A stretch of 10,139 nucleotides of DNA from DATEMK01 sp035275625 (GCA_035275625.1 DATEMK010000094.1:1-10139), one strand, 5' to 3'; positions 1 through 8,376 are shown, numbered from the stretch's first letter. Translations and numbers: made by a program. Notes: generated from the letters alone by a model not told the origin.

Positions 1-2
1 AT

Positions 3-713
3 GTGAAAGGTACATTCAAAGATTATATACAGGGAAATATTGATCATGGTGAAAGTGTAATTAAAGTAATTGATGATTTAGATCAGATGGAACGAAGTAA
101 TATCCTTACAGTTTCTGCAGATGGAAAATTTTTATCACCTATGGTAATTACTTGTTTTGATACGATCATGTTTAACGGTTTTAAGCCCGATTCAACTATC
201 GAAATAAACATCCCTCTCAATAATTATTTGAACTGCCTTTCGGATAGCATTCACCTTTATACTTCGGTTAAAAAAGGAACATACTTTGAATGGGCAGAAT
301 CTTCTGCAGGCTATACGATAAAGCAAATTAATGGCAGCAAATACATTACAATAAAGACAGACTCTTTTAAAGGATGCATGAATTTTGCTTACCCGGTTGA
401 TACTCCTTGTTTTGCTCCTGTAAAAGCAATTTTAAAATTAAAAAATATTACCTTGTCGCAGCTATATGGCTTTATTACAAATATTAATATTACCTATATA
501 CCCGTTAAAAAAGATAACAATACGTACGAGATTTTTCGAAACGAATCGGAAACCACAAATCTTATTTTTAACATGGTGGCAAAAGATAATAAAAATAAAA
601 TTTACAACCTGCGTAACTTCCCTCTGAGCATGTGCAGGTATAATGAAAAAGAAAATACTTACATTTTGACAAAAAAGGATCTCATACGTTTTCTCAAGCC
701 CCGAAGAATATAA
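3..713 (+). CDS. Hypothetical beta-rich protein, 5'-truncated by window edge
   Basis: The frame is open from the first bases of the window. The first codon here is a GTG at position 3 with no visible ribosome site, so the true start probably lies upstream and only about 236 C-terminal residues are seen. The protein stops at a TAA (711-713). It is lysine- and asparagine-rich and looks like alternating beta strands. There is no transmembrane segment, no T9SS PNP sorting motif, and the end is basic (LKPRRI). The order of an SADGKFLSP-type turn, a PDSTIEINIPL strand, a run with W98, and a GCMNFAYP segment faintly recalls beta-sandwich proteins of Bacteroidota, but I do not recognise a named family and assign no function. 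Four cysteines (C51, C63, C125, C137 from the GTG) lie in the first two thirds. A 214 bp gap separates it from the next gene, so they are probably not one operon. Confidence 0.72.
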   Translation: MKGTFKDYIQGNIDHGESVIKVIDDLDQMERSNILTVSADGKFLSPMVITCFDTIMFNGFKPDSTIEINIPLNNYLNCLSDSIHLYTSVKKGTYFEWAESSAGYTIKQINGSKYITIKTDSFKGCMNFAYPVDTPCFAPVKAILKLKNITLSQLYGFITNINITYIPVKKDNNTYEIFRNESETTNLIFNMVAKDNKNKIYNLRNFPLSMCRYNEKENTYILTKKDLIRFLKPRRI

Positions 714-781
714 ACTTCTGTTTTAAGTATTGCAGGTTTTCAAAAAGTGACTTAACAGACAATGAAGAAAATAACTTTTCA

Positions 782-808
782 AAAACCGGGACCGGAAACC
801 GGATTTTG
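782..808 (+). terminator. Weak possible terminator after the first gene
   Basis: Three CCGG tetramers (786-789, 792-795, 799-802) are followed by ATTTTG. The outer two can pair together with AAAA (782-785) against TTTT (804-807) with one bulged A. Alternatively the last two form a 4 bp stem with an AAA loop. It lies about 70 nt past the stop at 713, on the same strand. The U-run is short, so this is only a candidate. Confidence 0.25.
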
Positions 809-824
809 TAAAAATCATTCCTCC

Positions 825-856
825 TTTGCCTTTTCCCTGATCCCTCTGTATAGTTC
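825..856 (+). promoter_or_regulatory. Possible Bacteroidota-type promoter for the 909-residue protein
   Basis: TTTG at 825-828 is followed by 20 bases and then TATAGTTC at 849-856. The spacing fits the Bacteroidota -33 TTTG / -7 TAnnTTTG arrangement, but the -7 element has two mismatches. The predicted leader would be about 65 nt before the ATG at 928. No exact TAnnTTTG is present in the 714-927 gap. Confidence 0.22.
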
Positions 857-927
857 CAACCTTTCTTAGTTAAAAAAATGAAACCTTTTTAGTTGTCTAT
901 CGTTTATTCTTTTTAAAACCTTCATAA

Positions 928-3657
928 ATGAAACCAGGCTATCGCAAACAAGGTATCCGTCTTGCGCAAAGACAACGTATCAGGTATACATTCAAACAAA
1001 TTGCAGTGGCTTCATCAGCATTTTTTTTCCTGCTTGTTTCAGGATTATTTATTTATTTTAATTTTTCAAATCAGAAGCAGGCTTACGCTGCCGCTGCAGG
1101 AGATTTCCGGTCAATTAACACCGGCAACTGGAACAATGCTGCAATATGGGAACGGTACAATGGAACCGCATGGGTGGCTGCCCCGGGAACACCGGCAAGC
1201 GGTGATGGCGTTATATCCATTCAGAACGGCCATACTGTTACTGTTACTGCAATGGTAATGGTGGACCAGGTGGTAGTGGATGCAGGCGGAACGCTTACAG
1301 TCTCATCATCTACTACAGTCATGAACGGAGCAGGGACCGATGTTACAGTAAACGGAACACTTAACATATCTAACACTTTGACCATGTCCATCCTTGCAAA
1401 TGCGGATGTTAATGGTTTAGCAACCCTCAAAGCCGGAGGCACTATCTCTTTCCTCGCATCAAGTTATTTTAATGTAAACGGAAGATTCAGGCGGGCAGGC
1501 GGCACTATGCCCATTACCGCTCCCAACTGGATAATTAATAGCGGTGGAATATTTGAGCATGCAATAAATGGCGCCAGCCTGCTGCCTTCGGGAAGCTGGA
1601 AACCCGGCTCCACTTGTGAAGTAACAGGAATTACAAACACGGTGCCCACTAATATAAATATGGTTTTTCACCACTTTATCTGGAACTGTCCCGGTCAGCT
1701 CGCGGGTTTTAATTTTAATGCGCGTTTTGATTTTGTTAACGGGGACCTAACAATTGTTTCTACAGGCGCTGCTACCCTTCAGTTCGATTACCAGGGAAAT
1801 AATAATACTACAAATATCGGAGGGAACTTTAACATGCAGGGAGGCATTGCTTATGGATGCGCAAACGGAAGCGCCATCTTCAATGTTGGCGGAAATTATG
1901 TGCAGACGGGCGGGGAGTTTGCATATAACCAGGCATGGGCAAACTCGTACGGAAATACTTCCACCACGCTGAATATTGCAGGGGATCTGATCATGTCAGG
2001 AGGTATCATGGATATGACACAGTCAACAGCAAATAATGCAAATATCGGGAAAGGGCATATTAACCTTATCGGCAATATTTATTTATCAGGAACTGCTTCG
2101 TTAACGCAAACATCTGCCGATTCGCATGGTGAAATTGTATTTGCAGGCACTGCCATCCAGACGTATGACCTGAGAAACTTAGTCACCAATAAAATTGATT
2201 TTATAATAAACCCCGGTGCAACGGTTCGTACTAACTTAAATCTTTTAACGAGTGACGGTATCTTTATTATAATGGCTGGCGGTCACATCATGATCGCTTC
2301 GCCTGATGGGATTACAAAGACGAGTATGCTCGGAAATGTCCAGGTTACCGGAACAAGGACTTATAACATTGGTGCTGATTATACCTATGAAGGAGCCTCT
2401 GCCCAGGTAACAGGCGATGGTCTTCCGGCTACGGTACGTAACATAACATTCAATAATTCTAATAATGTTACGCTTACAAGTTCTACTTCTGCAACAAGCA
2501 TCATTACATTCACCAATGGAAAAGTTATTACAGATATTAATGAATTAGGAACAACAAATAAATCCACCACAAGCATTGTAAGCTATACGTCTTCAAAATA
2601 CGTGGTTGGCAACCTGCGCAGGAGTGTAAATGCAACAGGCTCTTATGACTTCCCTGTGGGAGTTCTTGACAACTATGAATTAGCAAATATCAATCTCGCG
2701 GCTGCGACCGGTTTTACCAGCATTCTCGGATTTTTTACCAATGCCGATCCTATTGAACCCGCTTATCCTCTTAATAATGTTTATGTAAACGGAGTTCTGA
2801 AATCCTTTATGCTCAATTACGGCTATTGGACGCTTACCCCAAACAGTGTAATGAGCGGTGGAACGTACACTGTAACCCTGAATGAAAAAGGACATACTAA
2901 CTCCGCTGCTGATCCGATTGAATATTGTGTTCTTAAACGCAATAATATTTCATCGTATTGGCAATCGGTCGGAACACATAACAACAACACGCAAAGCGAA
3001 ATTGGCGGAGTTGCAACAGCGGCCCGCTCAGCTTTAACTTCGTTTTCACATTTCGGAATTGGCAAAACAAGTAACGGACCTGGTCCTTTGCCTGTTAAAC
3101 TCATCAGCTTTAATGCGATCCCGCAGGACGGGCATGTAAATGTAACATGGGCAACAGCAGCAGAAATAAATAATGATTATTTTACACTGGAACGGTCTGC
3201 AGACGGGCGTGAGTTTTCTGAAATAGCAAAAATTACAGGTTCAGGAAGCACCAGCATCCGCCATAGTTATTCTTATTCAGATGAACAACCTCTCAGCGGC
3301 ACATCTTATTACCGCCTGTCTCAAACCGATTATAACAGGAAATCAGAAACCTTTAAAATGGTTCCGGTTTCTTTAAATGTGCAAAACGAAAAAGAAATTT
3401 CATTGCGGGTATCACCCAATCCCTTCAGCGATACTTTTGTTGCTGAATTTGAATCATCATCAAAAGAAGAAATTCAAATTTCCCTGCTCGATATGAAAGG
3501 TGTGGCAGTGCATTCAGATAAAATAATGGCTGACGAAGGCAGAAATTTGTACCGTTTCACCGCTGCAGTTGATTTAAAACCGGGAACATACTTTATCCGG
3601 CTTGCAAATAACAAAACTGTTTTAGATGCAAAGAAAATTATTTGTAAAAAGAGCTAA
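928..3657 (+). CDS. Secreted T9SS cargo protein, beta-rich with G8-like and Fn3-like regions
   Basis: This is a 909-residue cell-surface or secreted protein. Residues 1-24 are strongly basic, and residues 25-45 form one hydrophobic segment followed by an alanine-rich stretch (about 52-57) where a signal peptidase could cut, so this is a signal peptide with an unusually long n-region. Residues about 58-150 (GNWNNAAIWE, then NGHTVTV and DAGGTLTV) resemble the G8-like start common in Bacteroidota surface proteins. Residues 150-700 are Gly/Asn/Thr-rich strands consistent with a beta-helix-like stack. Residues 721-815 (LPVKLISF, NVTWATAAE, YFTLERS, YYRLSQTDY) match the Fn3-like module that usually precedes a sorting domain. 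Residues 826-909 are the type A T9SS C-terminal domain with PNP at 830-832 and GTYFIRL near the end. The start at 928 has only an A-rich leader, normal for the phylum. No catalytic motif is visible; adhesion or a structural role is inference. Confidence 0.92.
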   Translation: MKPGYRKQGIRLAQRQRIRYTFKQIAVASSAFFFLLVSGLFIYFNFSNQKQAYAAAAGDFRSINTGNWNNAAIWERYNGTAWVAAPGTPASGDGVISIQNGHTVTVTAMVMVDQVVVDAGGTLTVSSSTTVMNGAGTDVTVNGTLNISNTLTMSILANADVNGLATLKAGGTISFLASSYFNVNGRFRRAGGTMPITAPNWIINSGGIFEHAINGASLLPSGSWKPGSTCEVTGITNTVPTNINMVFHHFIWNCPGQLAGFNFNARFDFVNGDLTIVSTGAATLQFDYQGNNNTTNIGGNFNMQGGIAYGCANGSAIFNVGGNYVQTGGEFAYNQAWANSYGNTSTTLNIAGDLIMSGGIMDMTQSTANNANIGKGHINLIGNIYLSGTASLTQTSADSHGEIVFAGTAIQTYDLRNLVTNKIDFIINPGATVRTNLNLLTSDGIFIIMAGGHIMIASPDGITKTSMLGNVQVTGTRTYNIGADYTYEGASAQVTGDGLPATVRNITFNNSNNVTLTSSTSATSIITFTNGKVITDINELGTTNKSTTSIVSYTSSKYVVGNLRRSVNATGSYDFPVGVLDNYELANINLAAATGFTSILGFFTNADPIEPAYPLNNVYVNGVLKSFMLNYGYWTLTPNSVMSGGTYTVTLNEKGHTNSAADPIEYCVLKRNNISSYWQSVGTHNNNTQSEIGGVATAARSALTSFSHFGIGKTSNGPGPLPVKLISFNAIPQDGHVNVTWATAAEINNDYFTLERSADGREFSEIAKITGSGSTSIRHSYSYSDEQPLSGTSYYRLSQTDYNRKSETFKMVPVSLNVQNEKEISLRVSPNPFSDTFVAEFESSSKEEIQISLLDMKGVAVHSDKIMADEGRNLYRFTAAVDLKPGTYFIRLANNKTVLDAKKIICKKS

Positions 3658-3724
3658 AAAAAATTTCTTGTGGCAGGAGCGGGTTTCACGATGATGCAAA
3701 AAAGCTCTCAACACTTTTAACAAA

Positions 3725-5503
3725 TTACATTTTCAAAACTTTACGGGTCAGTAATCCTGACTTTGAATAAACAGAAAAATAGAGTAGGCCATTGCCTTTT
3801 GCTTTCAGTTCTTTTAAATTTATTTCAAATTTTTCAGAAGCTGACTGAACAGCAAATTCTTTTTCAGTTTCACCAAGCACATTTGTAATAGTAATTTTAT
3901 CTCCGGGTTGCAGCTGATGATTTGATATTTTTATTGTAACAATACCCGTTGCTGGGTTAGGAAAAATATGAATACCATCATTCTGTTTGTTTTCATTCAT
4001 GCCTGTAATGCCCTGCCCTTCTGTAATGGTGATGAACTGATCGAAAGAAACATTGGCATAAAATTCTATTGTTCCTGAAAGCCATTCCACTTTTACAGAA
4101 TCAACAACGGTTCCATTTCCTAATCCAAAATGGGCGCGAAGATCATTTTGTCCGCAATAAGAAGTTTGAGCGGATATTTCACGCATCTGCCAGACAGGGA
4201 GGCCATTGATGATTGCTTTGATTTTTATTTTGGTTCCGATGGCTGCCTTGTTAGTCGGGTTTCCAACTAATTTTATGGTGATCCAATGATTGGAATTTCC
4301 ATCATTGTGATAGAGCAGGTCAGGGCGGTCAATACTATTGAAACGGCAGGTTGCAACAGCGAGGTCTTCAAAGCCATCATTATCATAATCGCCAAATGCA
4401 CAGCCATACGACCAGTCAAGGTCAGTTGCAGGCGCTGTGTTGCTTACACGGGTAAACGTCCCGTTACCATTATTGAGAAAAAGAAAATTTTCAAGAAGCG
4501 TGGCTGCCCAGAAAGAATTTGTTACAAACAAATCGAGGTCACCGTCATTATCAATGTCAGACCATGCAGAACTGAATGAATTGCCTCCGCAGTTCGATAC
4601 GGTGTCAGCAGTAATTTTTATAAAATTAAAATTGCCGTCATTTCTGAACAGTCCGTCATTGCCCTGGTCGTTTGCGAGAAATACATCCATGTCTCCGTCA
4701 TTATCATAATCCGCCCAGGCAGCGCTCATCGTTTTTCCCCCGTCATTTGCTAATGCGCCTGAAGTTAATTTGGTAAACGCTCCTCCCCCATCATTGCGGT
4801 AAATATTTTCATTTTGATTGCTTTCATTTGTTACAAATAAATCAGGATCACCATCGGCATCCATATCTGTCCAGTTGACGCAACGTGAATCAGCAATGTC
4901 ATTTACTGCATCCCCAGTTGTGATTTTTGTAAAAGAATTGTTTCCGTCATTATGATATAAAAGATTTTTATTCACTCCTGCACTATTGGTCACATATAAA
5001 TCAACAAGCCCGTCATCGTCATAATCTCCCCAGGATGCAGTTTCGCAATAACCACCACTCGTATTAATTATTCCCGGTACTTTCGTAAATGTTCCGGAGC
5101 CATCGTTTGTATAAAATAAATTACTGGTGTTGTACCAGTTTACGACATAGCAATCTAAATCGCCATCGTTGTCGCAATCAGCCCAGGTGGCGCCATCGGA
5201 AGGTTGATTGTCTTTTACAATAGTGTCGTTGGCGACAGCCGTGAAACCACCTGCACCGTTGTTAATATAGAGCATATTATTTTGCCCTCCCTGCGGTCCG
5301 TTACTTATGAAACAATCAATAAATCCATCGTTGTTCACATCAATCCAGTTCACGCTTCGCGAATCACCGTTTGTACTTACCAGGGGGCCTGTTATGATTT
5401 TAGTAAAGGTTTGCGCGATTGAATTAAAGCACAGAGATTGAAACACAAGCAGCAGGATAAGATATTTTATTTTGGGGGAATTAAGAACTTTTATTGTTTC
5501 CAT
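3725..5503 (-). CDS. VCBS/FG-GAP repeat protein with ASPIC/UnbV domain and T9SS sorting domain
   Basis: This is a secreted 592-residue protein. Residues 1-31 are a signal peptide (hydrophobic YLILLLVFQSLCF, cut near SIA/QT). Seven repeats carry calcium-loop motifs of the DxDxDGxxD type, starting near D55, D109, D160, D213, D265, D316 and D372, each followed by a hydrophobic strand ending in TN or VN. This fits a seven-bladed, calcium-stabilised propeller. Residues about 405-495 (NHWITIKL, GTKIKI, AHFGLG, VEWLSG) match the ASPIC/UnbV domain seen in CRTAC1-like proteins. Residues 510-592 are the type A T9SS sorting domain with PNP at 515-517. The frame opens 7 codons earlier at a TTG (5524), but the ATG at 5503 begins a clean signal peptide and sits about 30 nt from a good -7 element, so I prefer it. 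The gene converges on the 909-residue gene with 67 bp between stops and diverges from the kinase gene. The ligand is unknown. Confidence 0.95.
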   Translation of the reverse strand: METIKVLNSPKIKYLILLLVFQSLCFNSIAQTFTKIITGPLVSTNGDSRSVNWIDVNNDGFIDCFISNGPQGGQNNMLYINNGAGGFTAVANDTIVKDNQPSDGATWADCDNDGDLDCYVVNWYNTSNLFYTNDGSGTFTKVPGIINTSGGYCETASWGDYDDDGLVDLYVTNSAGVNKNLLYHNDGNNSFTKITTGDAVNDIADSRCVNWTDMDADGDPDLFVTNESNQNENIYRNDGGGAFTKLTSGALANDGGKTMSAAWADYDNDGDMDVFLANDQGNDGLFRNDGNFNFIKITADTVSNCGGNSFSSAWSDIDNDGDLDLFVTNSFWAATLLENFLFLNNGNGTFTRVSNTAPATDLDWSYGCAFGDYDNDGFEDLAVATCRFNSIDRPDLLYHNDGNSNHWITIKLVGNPTNKAAIGTKIKIKAIINGLPVWQMREISAQTSYCGQNDLRAHFGLGNGTVVDSVKVEWLSGTIEFYANVSFDQFITITEGQGITGMNENKQNDGIHIFPNPATGIVTIKISNHQLQPGDKITITNVLGETEKEFAVQSASEKFEINLKELKAKGNGLLYFSVYSKSGLLTRKVLKM

Positions 5504-5534
5504 AAGTGATTTTGATTTAATCAATAATTAAAAA

Positions 5535-5542
5535 CAAACTTA
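5535..5542 (-). promoter_or_regulatory. -7 element for the VCBS/ASPIC gene
   Basis: On the minus strand this reads TAAGTTTG, an exact match to the Bacteroidota -7 consensus TAnnTTTG. It would place transcription start about 25 nt before the preferred ATG at 5503, and downstream of or level with the alternative TTG at 5524, which supports the ATG. A clear -33 TTTG is not seen at the usual distance; only a TTTC-like site (5566-5569) is near. Confidence 0.35.
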
Positions 5543-5644
5543 CTCACACCAGTTTCTCTATTTTTGAAAAATATCCGAACAGCAATTTACTCATGACACA
5601 TGTATAATAAGAAAAGACTAATGCAGTTCATCTGCTGATTCATG

Positions 5645-5671
5645 TTGTTTGTCATCATCAATTTACATTTC
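5645..5671 (+). promoter_or_regulatory. Possible promoter of the LytS/LytTR operon
   Basis: TTG at 5645-5647 is followed 16 bases later by TACATTTC (5664-5671), one mismatch from TAnnTTTG. The start would fall about 40 nt before the kinase ATG. The spacing is slightly short. A perfect TATTTTTG also exists at 5559-5566 on this strand, but without an upstream partner and about 150 nt from the gene. Confidence 0.22.
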
Positions 5672-5716
5672 GTCTTTTTTAAAATTATCATTCACATAAT
5701 TCCGGATATTTAAGCC

Positions 5717-6799
5717 ATGAAAAAAAACAGGAGAGTACTTTTTCATCTTTTATTCTGGATAACTTATTTCGGAATAAATCTCTTTAATGAGGTTTATCTT
5801 TCGGAATCATTTACCAGTCATCCGTCAGCACAATTATTTTTTGAATCAGCATTGACACAATTCCTCGTGCTGCTGATAAAAGTACCTGCTGTCTATTATG
5901 TTTTATATTCCCTGATCCCGCGGTGGTTAAAAGCTCCGGCTAAAATCAAACTGTATTTTGAATGTGCGGTTGTTATATTTTTATTCGTTATCGCTTACAG
6001 GCTGATGATACAGCAAGTGATATGGAAACATGTATATCATGAAACGCAGGAAGTACCACCCATACAGGTCATCGCTCGTTTTTTTTATTCGCTGCTTGAC
6101 TTGCTCCAGGTTGTTGCTATCGCTGCCGCAATAAAATTATTCAGGCTTCGGACAGAGGCGCTGAAAAATGAAAAAATTCTGGTGCAGGAAAAGCTTCAGT
6201 CAGAAATGCTCCATCTGAAAGCACAGATAAATCCTCATTTTCTTTTTAACAGCCTCAACAGCATATACTCATTAACACGGTCACGGTCTGATGTGGCTCC
6301 TGAAACGGTGATGCGGCTCTCCAAAATTTTGCGTTATATGCTGTATGAAACAGAAAAAAAAACTTCTTCTATAGAAGATGAATTAAAAATAATTGATGAC
6401 TATATGGAGCTGCAAAAATTACGCTTTGGCAATTCTATTAAAGTTAATTTTACAAAAAGCATTGATAATAATTCCTCACAGGTTGCACCGCTGCTCCTGC
6501 TGCCGCTTATTGAAAATGCATTTAAGCATGGCAGCTCAAATGGCGCTTCTCAAATTGATTTCAGAATAGAACTGATGAAAAATAATCTTGTTGTACAGGT
6601 AAAGAATCCTGTTGGTGAACCATCCGTAAAACTGAACGGAGAAGAAGGAATCGGGTTGTCGAATATTCAGCGACAGCTGGAGCTGCTGTACAGGGATTAT
6701 TCCTTTCAGCATCACATAGACAAAAATATCTTTGTTGCAGATTTACAAATCAATTTAGCGAGCTATGCAGGTTATGAATTGTTTGATAGTAGAAGATGA
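5717..6799 (+). CDS. LytS/YpdA-type sensor histidine kinase
   Basis: This 360-residue inner-membrane sensor kinase autophosphorylates a histidine and passes the phosphate to a response regulator. The N-terminal half has about four hydrophobic segments (about 7-27, 46-67, 79-98, 120-142) and no obvious extracellular sensor domain. A short helical linker (145-168) leads into the His_kinase family block (PF06580 type) with AQINPHFLFN; the presumed phosphoacceptor is H174. The ATP-binding domain follows, with an N-box IENAFKHG (N267) and a G-box GIGLSN (311-316). All hallmark residues are present, so it should be active. Length and layout are normal for Bacteroidota members. The 3' end overlaps the regulator gene, which implies translational coupling and a dedicated pair. 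The signal it senses cannot be read from the sequence. Confidence 0.96.
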   Translation: MKKNRRVLFHLLFWITYFGINLFNEVYLSESFTSHPSAQLFFESALTQFLVLLIKVPAVYYVLYSLIPRWLKAPAKIKLYFECAVVIFLFVIAYRLMIQQVIWKHVYHETQEVPPIQVIARFFYSLLDLLQVVAIAAAIKLFRLRTEALKNEKILVQEKLQSEMLHLKAQINPHFLFNSLNSIYSLTRSRSDVAPETVMRLSKILRYMLYETEKKTSSIEDELKIIDDYMELQKLRFGNSIKVNFTKSIDNNSSQVAPLLLLPLIENAFKHGSSNGASQIDFRIELMKNNLVVQVKNPVGEPSVKLNGEEGIGLSNIQRQLELLYRDYSFQHHIDKNIFVADLQINLASYAGYELFDSRR

Positions 6800-7481
6800 A
6801 TCCCTTGCGGCTGATGTCATAAGAGACTATGTACACCAGGTGCCGGGATTAAAGCTGTGCGGAATATGCCGCGATGTTTTTTCCGCAATGGAAAAATTGC
6901 GCGATGAGGATATTCACCTGATTTTTCTCGACATCCATCTCCCGAAAATAAATGGGCTTGATTTTATAAAAACCATTAACGGCAAATACGATATTATTCT
7001 TACCACCGCTTACCATCAGTATGCGCTCGAAGGGTTCAACCTGAATGTGACCGATTATTTATTAAAGCCTGTTGAGTTCAGCAGGTTTTTGCAGGCGGTG
7101 AACAAAGTATTTGAAAAAAATAAATCTTCTTCTTCACCACCGGCAAAAGAAACACCAGGAAGAAAATATTATTTTTTTAATGTTGATAAAAACCAGGTGA
7201 AGGTATTTGCTGATGAAATCTTATATATCGAAAGCCTGAAAGATTATGTCCGTATTCATACGAAAGAAAAAAAGCTCATTACTAAATTCCAGCTTGGCGA
7301 AATACATAAATTGCTGAACTCAACTAATTTTATCCGCATTCACAAATCATTTATTGTCAACAGTGATAAAATAACATCCTATAATGCAGGTGAAATTGAA
7401 ATATCCGGTAGTGCGCTGCCCATTGGCAGGACATATAAGGAATTGGTGGAGAAGAAGCTCACGGGAAACAATCTGCTTTAA
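6774..7481 (+). CDS. LytTR-family response regulator
   Basis: This cytoplasmic DNA-binding partner of the kinase just upstream has a receiver domain at residues 1-115: acidic pair in VEDES, phosphoacceptor D53 in FLDIHLP, conserved T78, and K98 in YLLKP. After a Ser/Pro-rich linker (about 118-130), residues about 132-232 are a LytTR domain (ILYIESLKDYVRIHT, FIRIHKSFIVN, LPIGRTYK), which binds direct repeats in promoters. I place the start at the ATG at 6774 because family members begin MNCLIV-like and an AGG lies just upstream. An in-frame ATG at 6765 would add three residues. The gene overlaps the kinase by 26 nt (35 nt with the upstream ATG). No target is proven; the divergent VCBS gene is the nearest secreted-protein candidate. 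Confidence 0.95.
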   Translation: MNCLIVEDESLAADVIRDYVHQVPGLKLCGICRDVFSAMEKLRDEDIHLIFLDIHLPKINGLDFIKTINGKYDIILTTAYHQYALEGFNLNVTDYLLKPVEFSRFLQAVNKVFEKNKSSSSPPAKETPGRKYYFFNVDKNQVKVFADEILYIESLKDYVRIHTKEKKLITKFQLGEIHKLLNSTNFIRIHKSFIVNSDKITSYNAGEIEISGSALPIGRTYKELVEKKLTGNNLL

Positions 7482-7517
7482 AATAAAATTTATGCACCTT
7501 CGGGTCAGACGCACAGC

Positions 7518-7538
7518 AAAACTTCCACACGATTGGAA
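7518..7538 (-). terminator. Possible terminator of the small lipoprotein gene
   Basis: On the minus strand, right after the stop at 7540-7542, TTCCA (7538-7534) pairs with TGGAA (7527-7523) around a 6 nt loop, followed by GTTTTG. The stem is only 5 bp and the U-run 4, so it is weak. It lies in the 58 bp convergent gap and could limit read-through into the regulator gene. Confidence 0.28.
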
Positions 7539-7539
7539 A

Positions 7540-8205
7540 TTATTTATGCAATAGTGAATTCTCAGCACCTTCTGCAGGTTTAAGCCTGGATGCTATCACT
7601 ATAGCGCTATCCCGGCTCACCGATTCAACCCTGTATCCAAATCCGTAACGAGGCTTACTGTCCGGACTGGGGTAGATAAACGAGCCCAGCGTAGAACCCA
7701 CCAGTGTTGCATTTTTTCCTAAACGTACATTTAAAGTAGTGAGAGTGTCTATCTGTTCAGCAAGTTTTTCAGGCATTTGTTTAGAAATACTTGAGCCGAG
7801 AAATTTCCAGAAATTCCTCTCTTCAGGGGTGAATAGCAGGTACATTGAATCTGCCCATGCTAAATCCACGATAAAATTCCGCGAGGTTTGGAACCTTTGA
7901 GTATCCCCGGGCTCAATAGTCCAGTTTGTAATCTCCATTTCATACTTTCCAGGTTTCAGAGACAAAAACGTATATTGTCCTTTCGCTAAATTCAAAAGAT
8001 TTTCTCCATCCAGACTTATTTCTATATGTTTTGCGTATGTGTCTTTGTTCTTCCGCAGGAATCCAACAGAAACCTTTGACGAGTCCGCCTGCAAGAGATG
8101 ATGATTACGCTGCACAGTCGTAACGGCACATCCGCATAAGCTCATCCCAAAGAAAATCGTGATGAAAGACCTGTGACTGAATAAGGGTAGTCTCAAATTT
8201 TTCAT
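7540..8205 (-). CDS. Putative lipoprotein with DUF2846-like core
   Basis: This 221-residue protein has a basic N-terminus, a hydrophobic stretch (14-23) and a lipobox-like LCGC ending at C26, so it is probably lipid-anchored after cleavage there. The next residues (AVTTVQ) lack the acidic residues linked to surface export of lipoproteins in this phylum, so a periplasm-facing anchor is more likely (inference). Residues about 45-93 run VSVGFLRKNK, IEISLDGENLLNLAKGQYTFLSLKPGKYEMEI; the pattern of a 'ligand strand, DG, G-x-Y, PGKY' turn resembles DUF2846-type domains, whose function is unknown. The C-terminal half has no family I recognise. The ATG at 8205 is preceded by GAGGGAG, an unusually purine-rich site for this window. 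The RCC1 gene ends 130 bp upstream on the same strand, so co-transcription is possible. Confidence 0.88.
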   Translation of the reverse strand: MKNLRLPLFSHRSFITIFFGMSLCGCAVTTVQRNHHLLQADSSKVSVGFLRKNKDTYAKHIEISLDGENLLNLAKGQYTFLSLKPGKYEMEITNWTIEPGDTQRFQTSRNFIVDLAWADSMYLLFTPEERNFWKFLGSSISKQMPEKLAEQIDTLTTLNVRLGKNATLVGSTLGSFIYPSPDSKPRYGFGYRVESVSRDSAIVIASRLKPAEGAENSLLHK

Positions 8206-8330
8206 ACTCCCTCTTTTTGCAAAACAAATTGACAGCTAAAGTCCGGCAACGAAAGATTTACAATCCCTTGCAATTTGTTCCCGCAGGATTGAAGGCCTGC
8301 GCAGAAAGGAAATAAGTTTTTTGTTTTCAT
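8202..8330 (-). pseudogene. 42-codon ORF: probable truncated 5' stub of an RCC1-gene neighbour
   Basis: An ATG at 8330-8328, 5 nt past the RCC1 stop, opens a 42-codon frame that ends in a TGA overlapping the ATG of the lipoprotein gene (ATGA). Its first six codons encode MKTKNL, exactly as in the RCC1 gene, and differ there by one synonymous base. After that the similarity stops. The predicted remainder has no signal-peptide core and looks like out-of-frame or intergenic sequence. It is therefore best read as the beginning of a lost downstream paralogue fused to unrelated DNA. A small translated leader that couples translation to the lipoprotein gene is the alternative. Confidence 0.35.
8282..8301 (-). 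other. GC-rich hairpin downstream of the RCC1 gene
   Basis: CGCAGG (8282-8287) and CCTGCG (8296-8301) are perfectly complementary around an 8 nt loop. It sits in the 130 bp between the RCC1 stop and the lipoprotein start. No U-run follows on either strand, so it is not a classical intrinsic terminator; it might stabilise a transcript end or be fortuitous. Confidence 0.3.
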
Positions 8331-8376
8331 CTGATTTATTTTTGAATAATTAATTTTTGACTGATTGAATTGTTTT
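8311..8376 (-). repeat. Gene-junction direct repeat, downstream copy
   Basis: This is the left copy of a direct repeat flanking the RCC1 gene; its partner is at 9741-9807. By hand alignment about 60 of 67 columns agree, with one 1-base gap. Read on the minus strand it contains the last RCC1 codons (NNSISQKLIIQK), the TAA, a 5 nt spacer, and the ATG plus about six codons of a following ORF. The match covers coding end, spacer and next start, so it is a DNA-level duplication and not only protein-level conservation of the sorting domain. Confidence 0.8.

Noticed and set aside
3650..3708. Inverted repeat AGAGCT/AGCTCT in the convergent gap, considered as a bidirectional terminator
   Set aside because: The arms are only 6 bp with a 47 nt spacer and no well-placed U-run.
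5504..5524. Longer VCBS protein starting at TTG 5524
   Set aside because: It would put seven extra residues before a clean signal peptide, uses a rare start, and begins upstream of or level with the transcript start expected from the -7 element.
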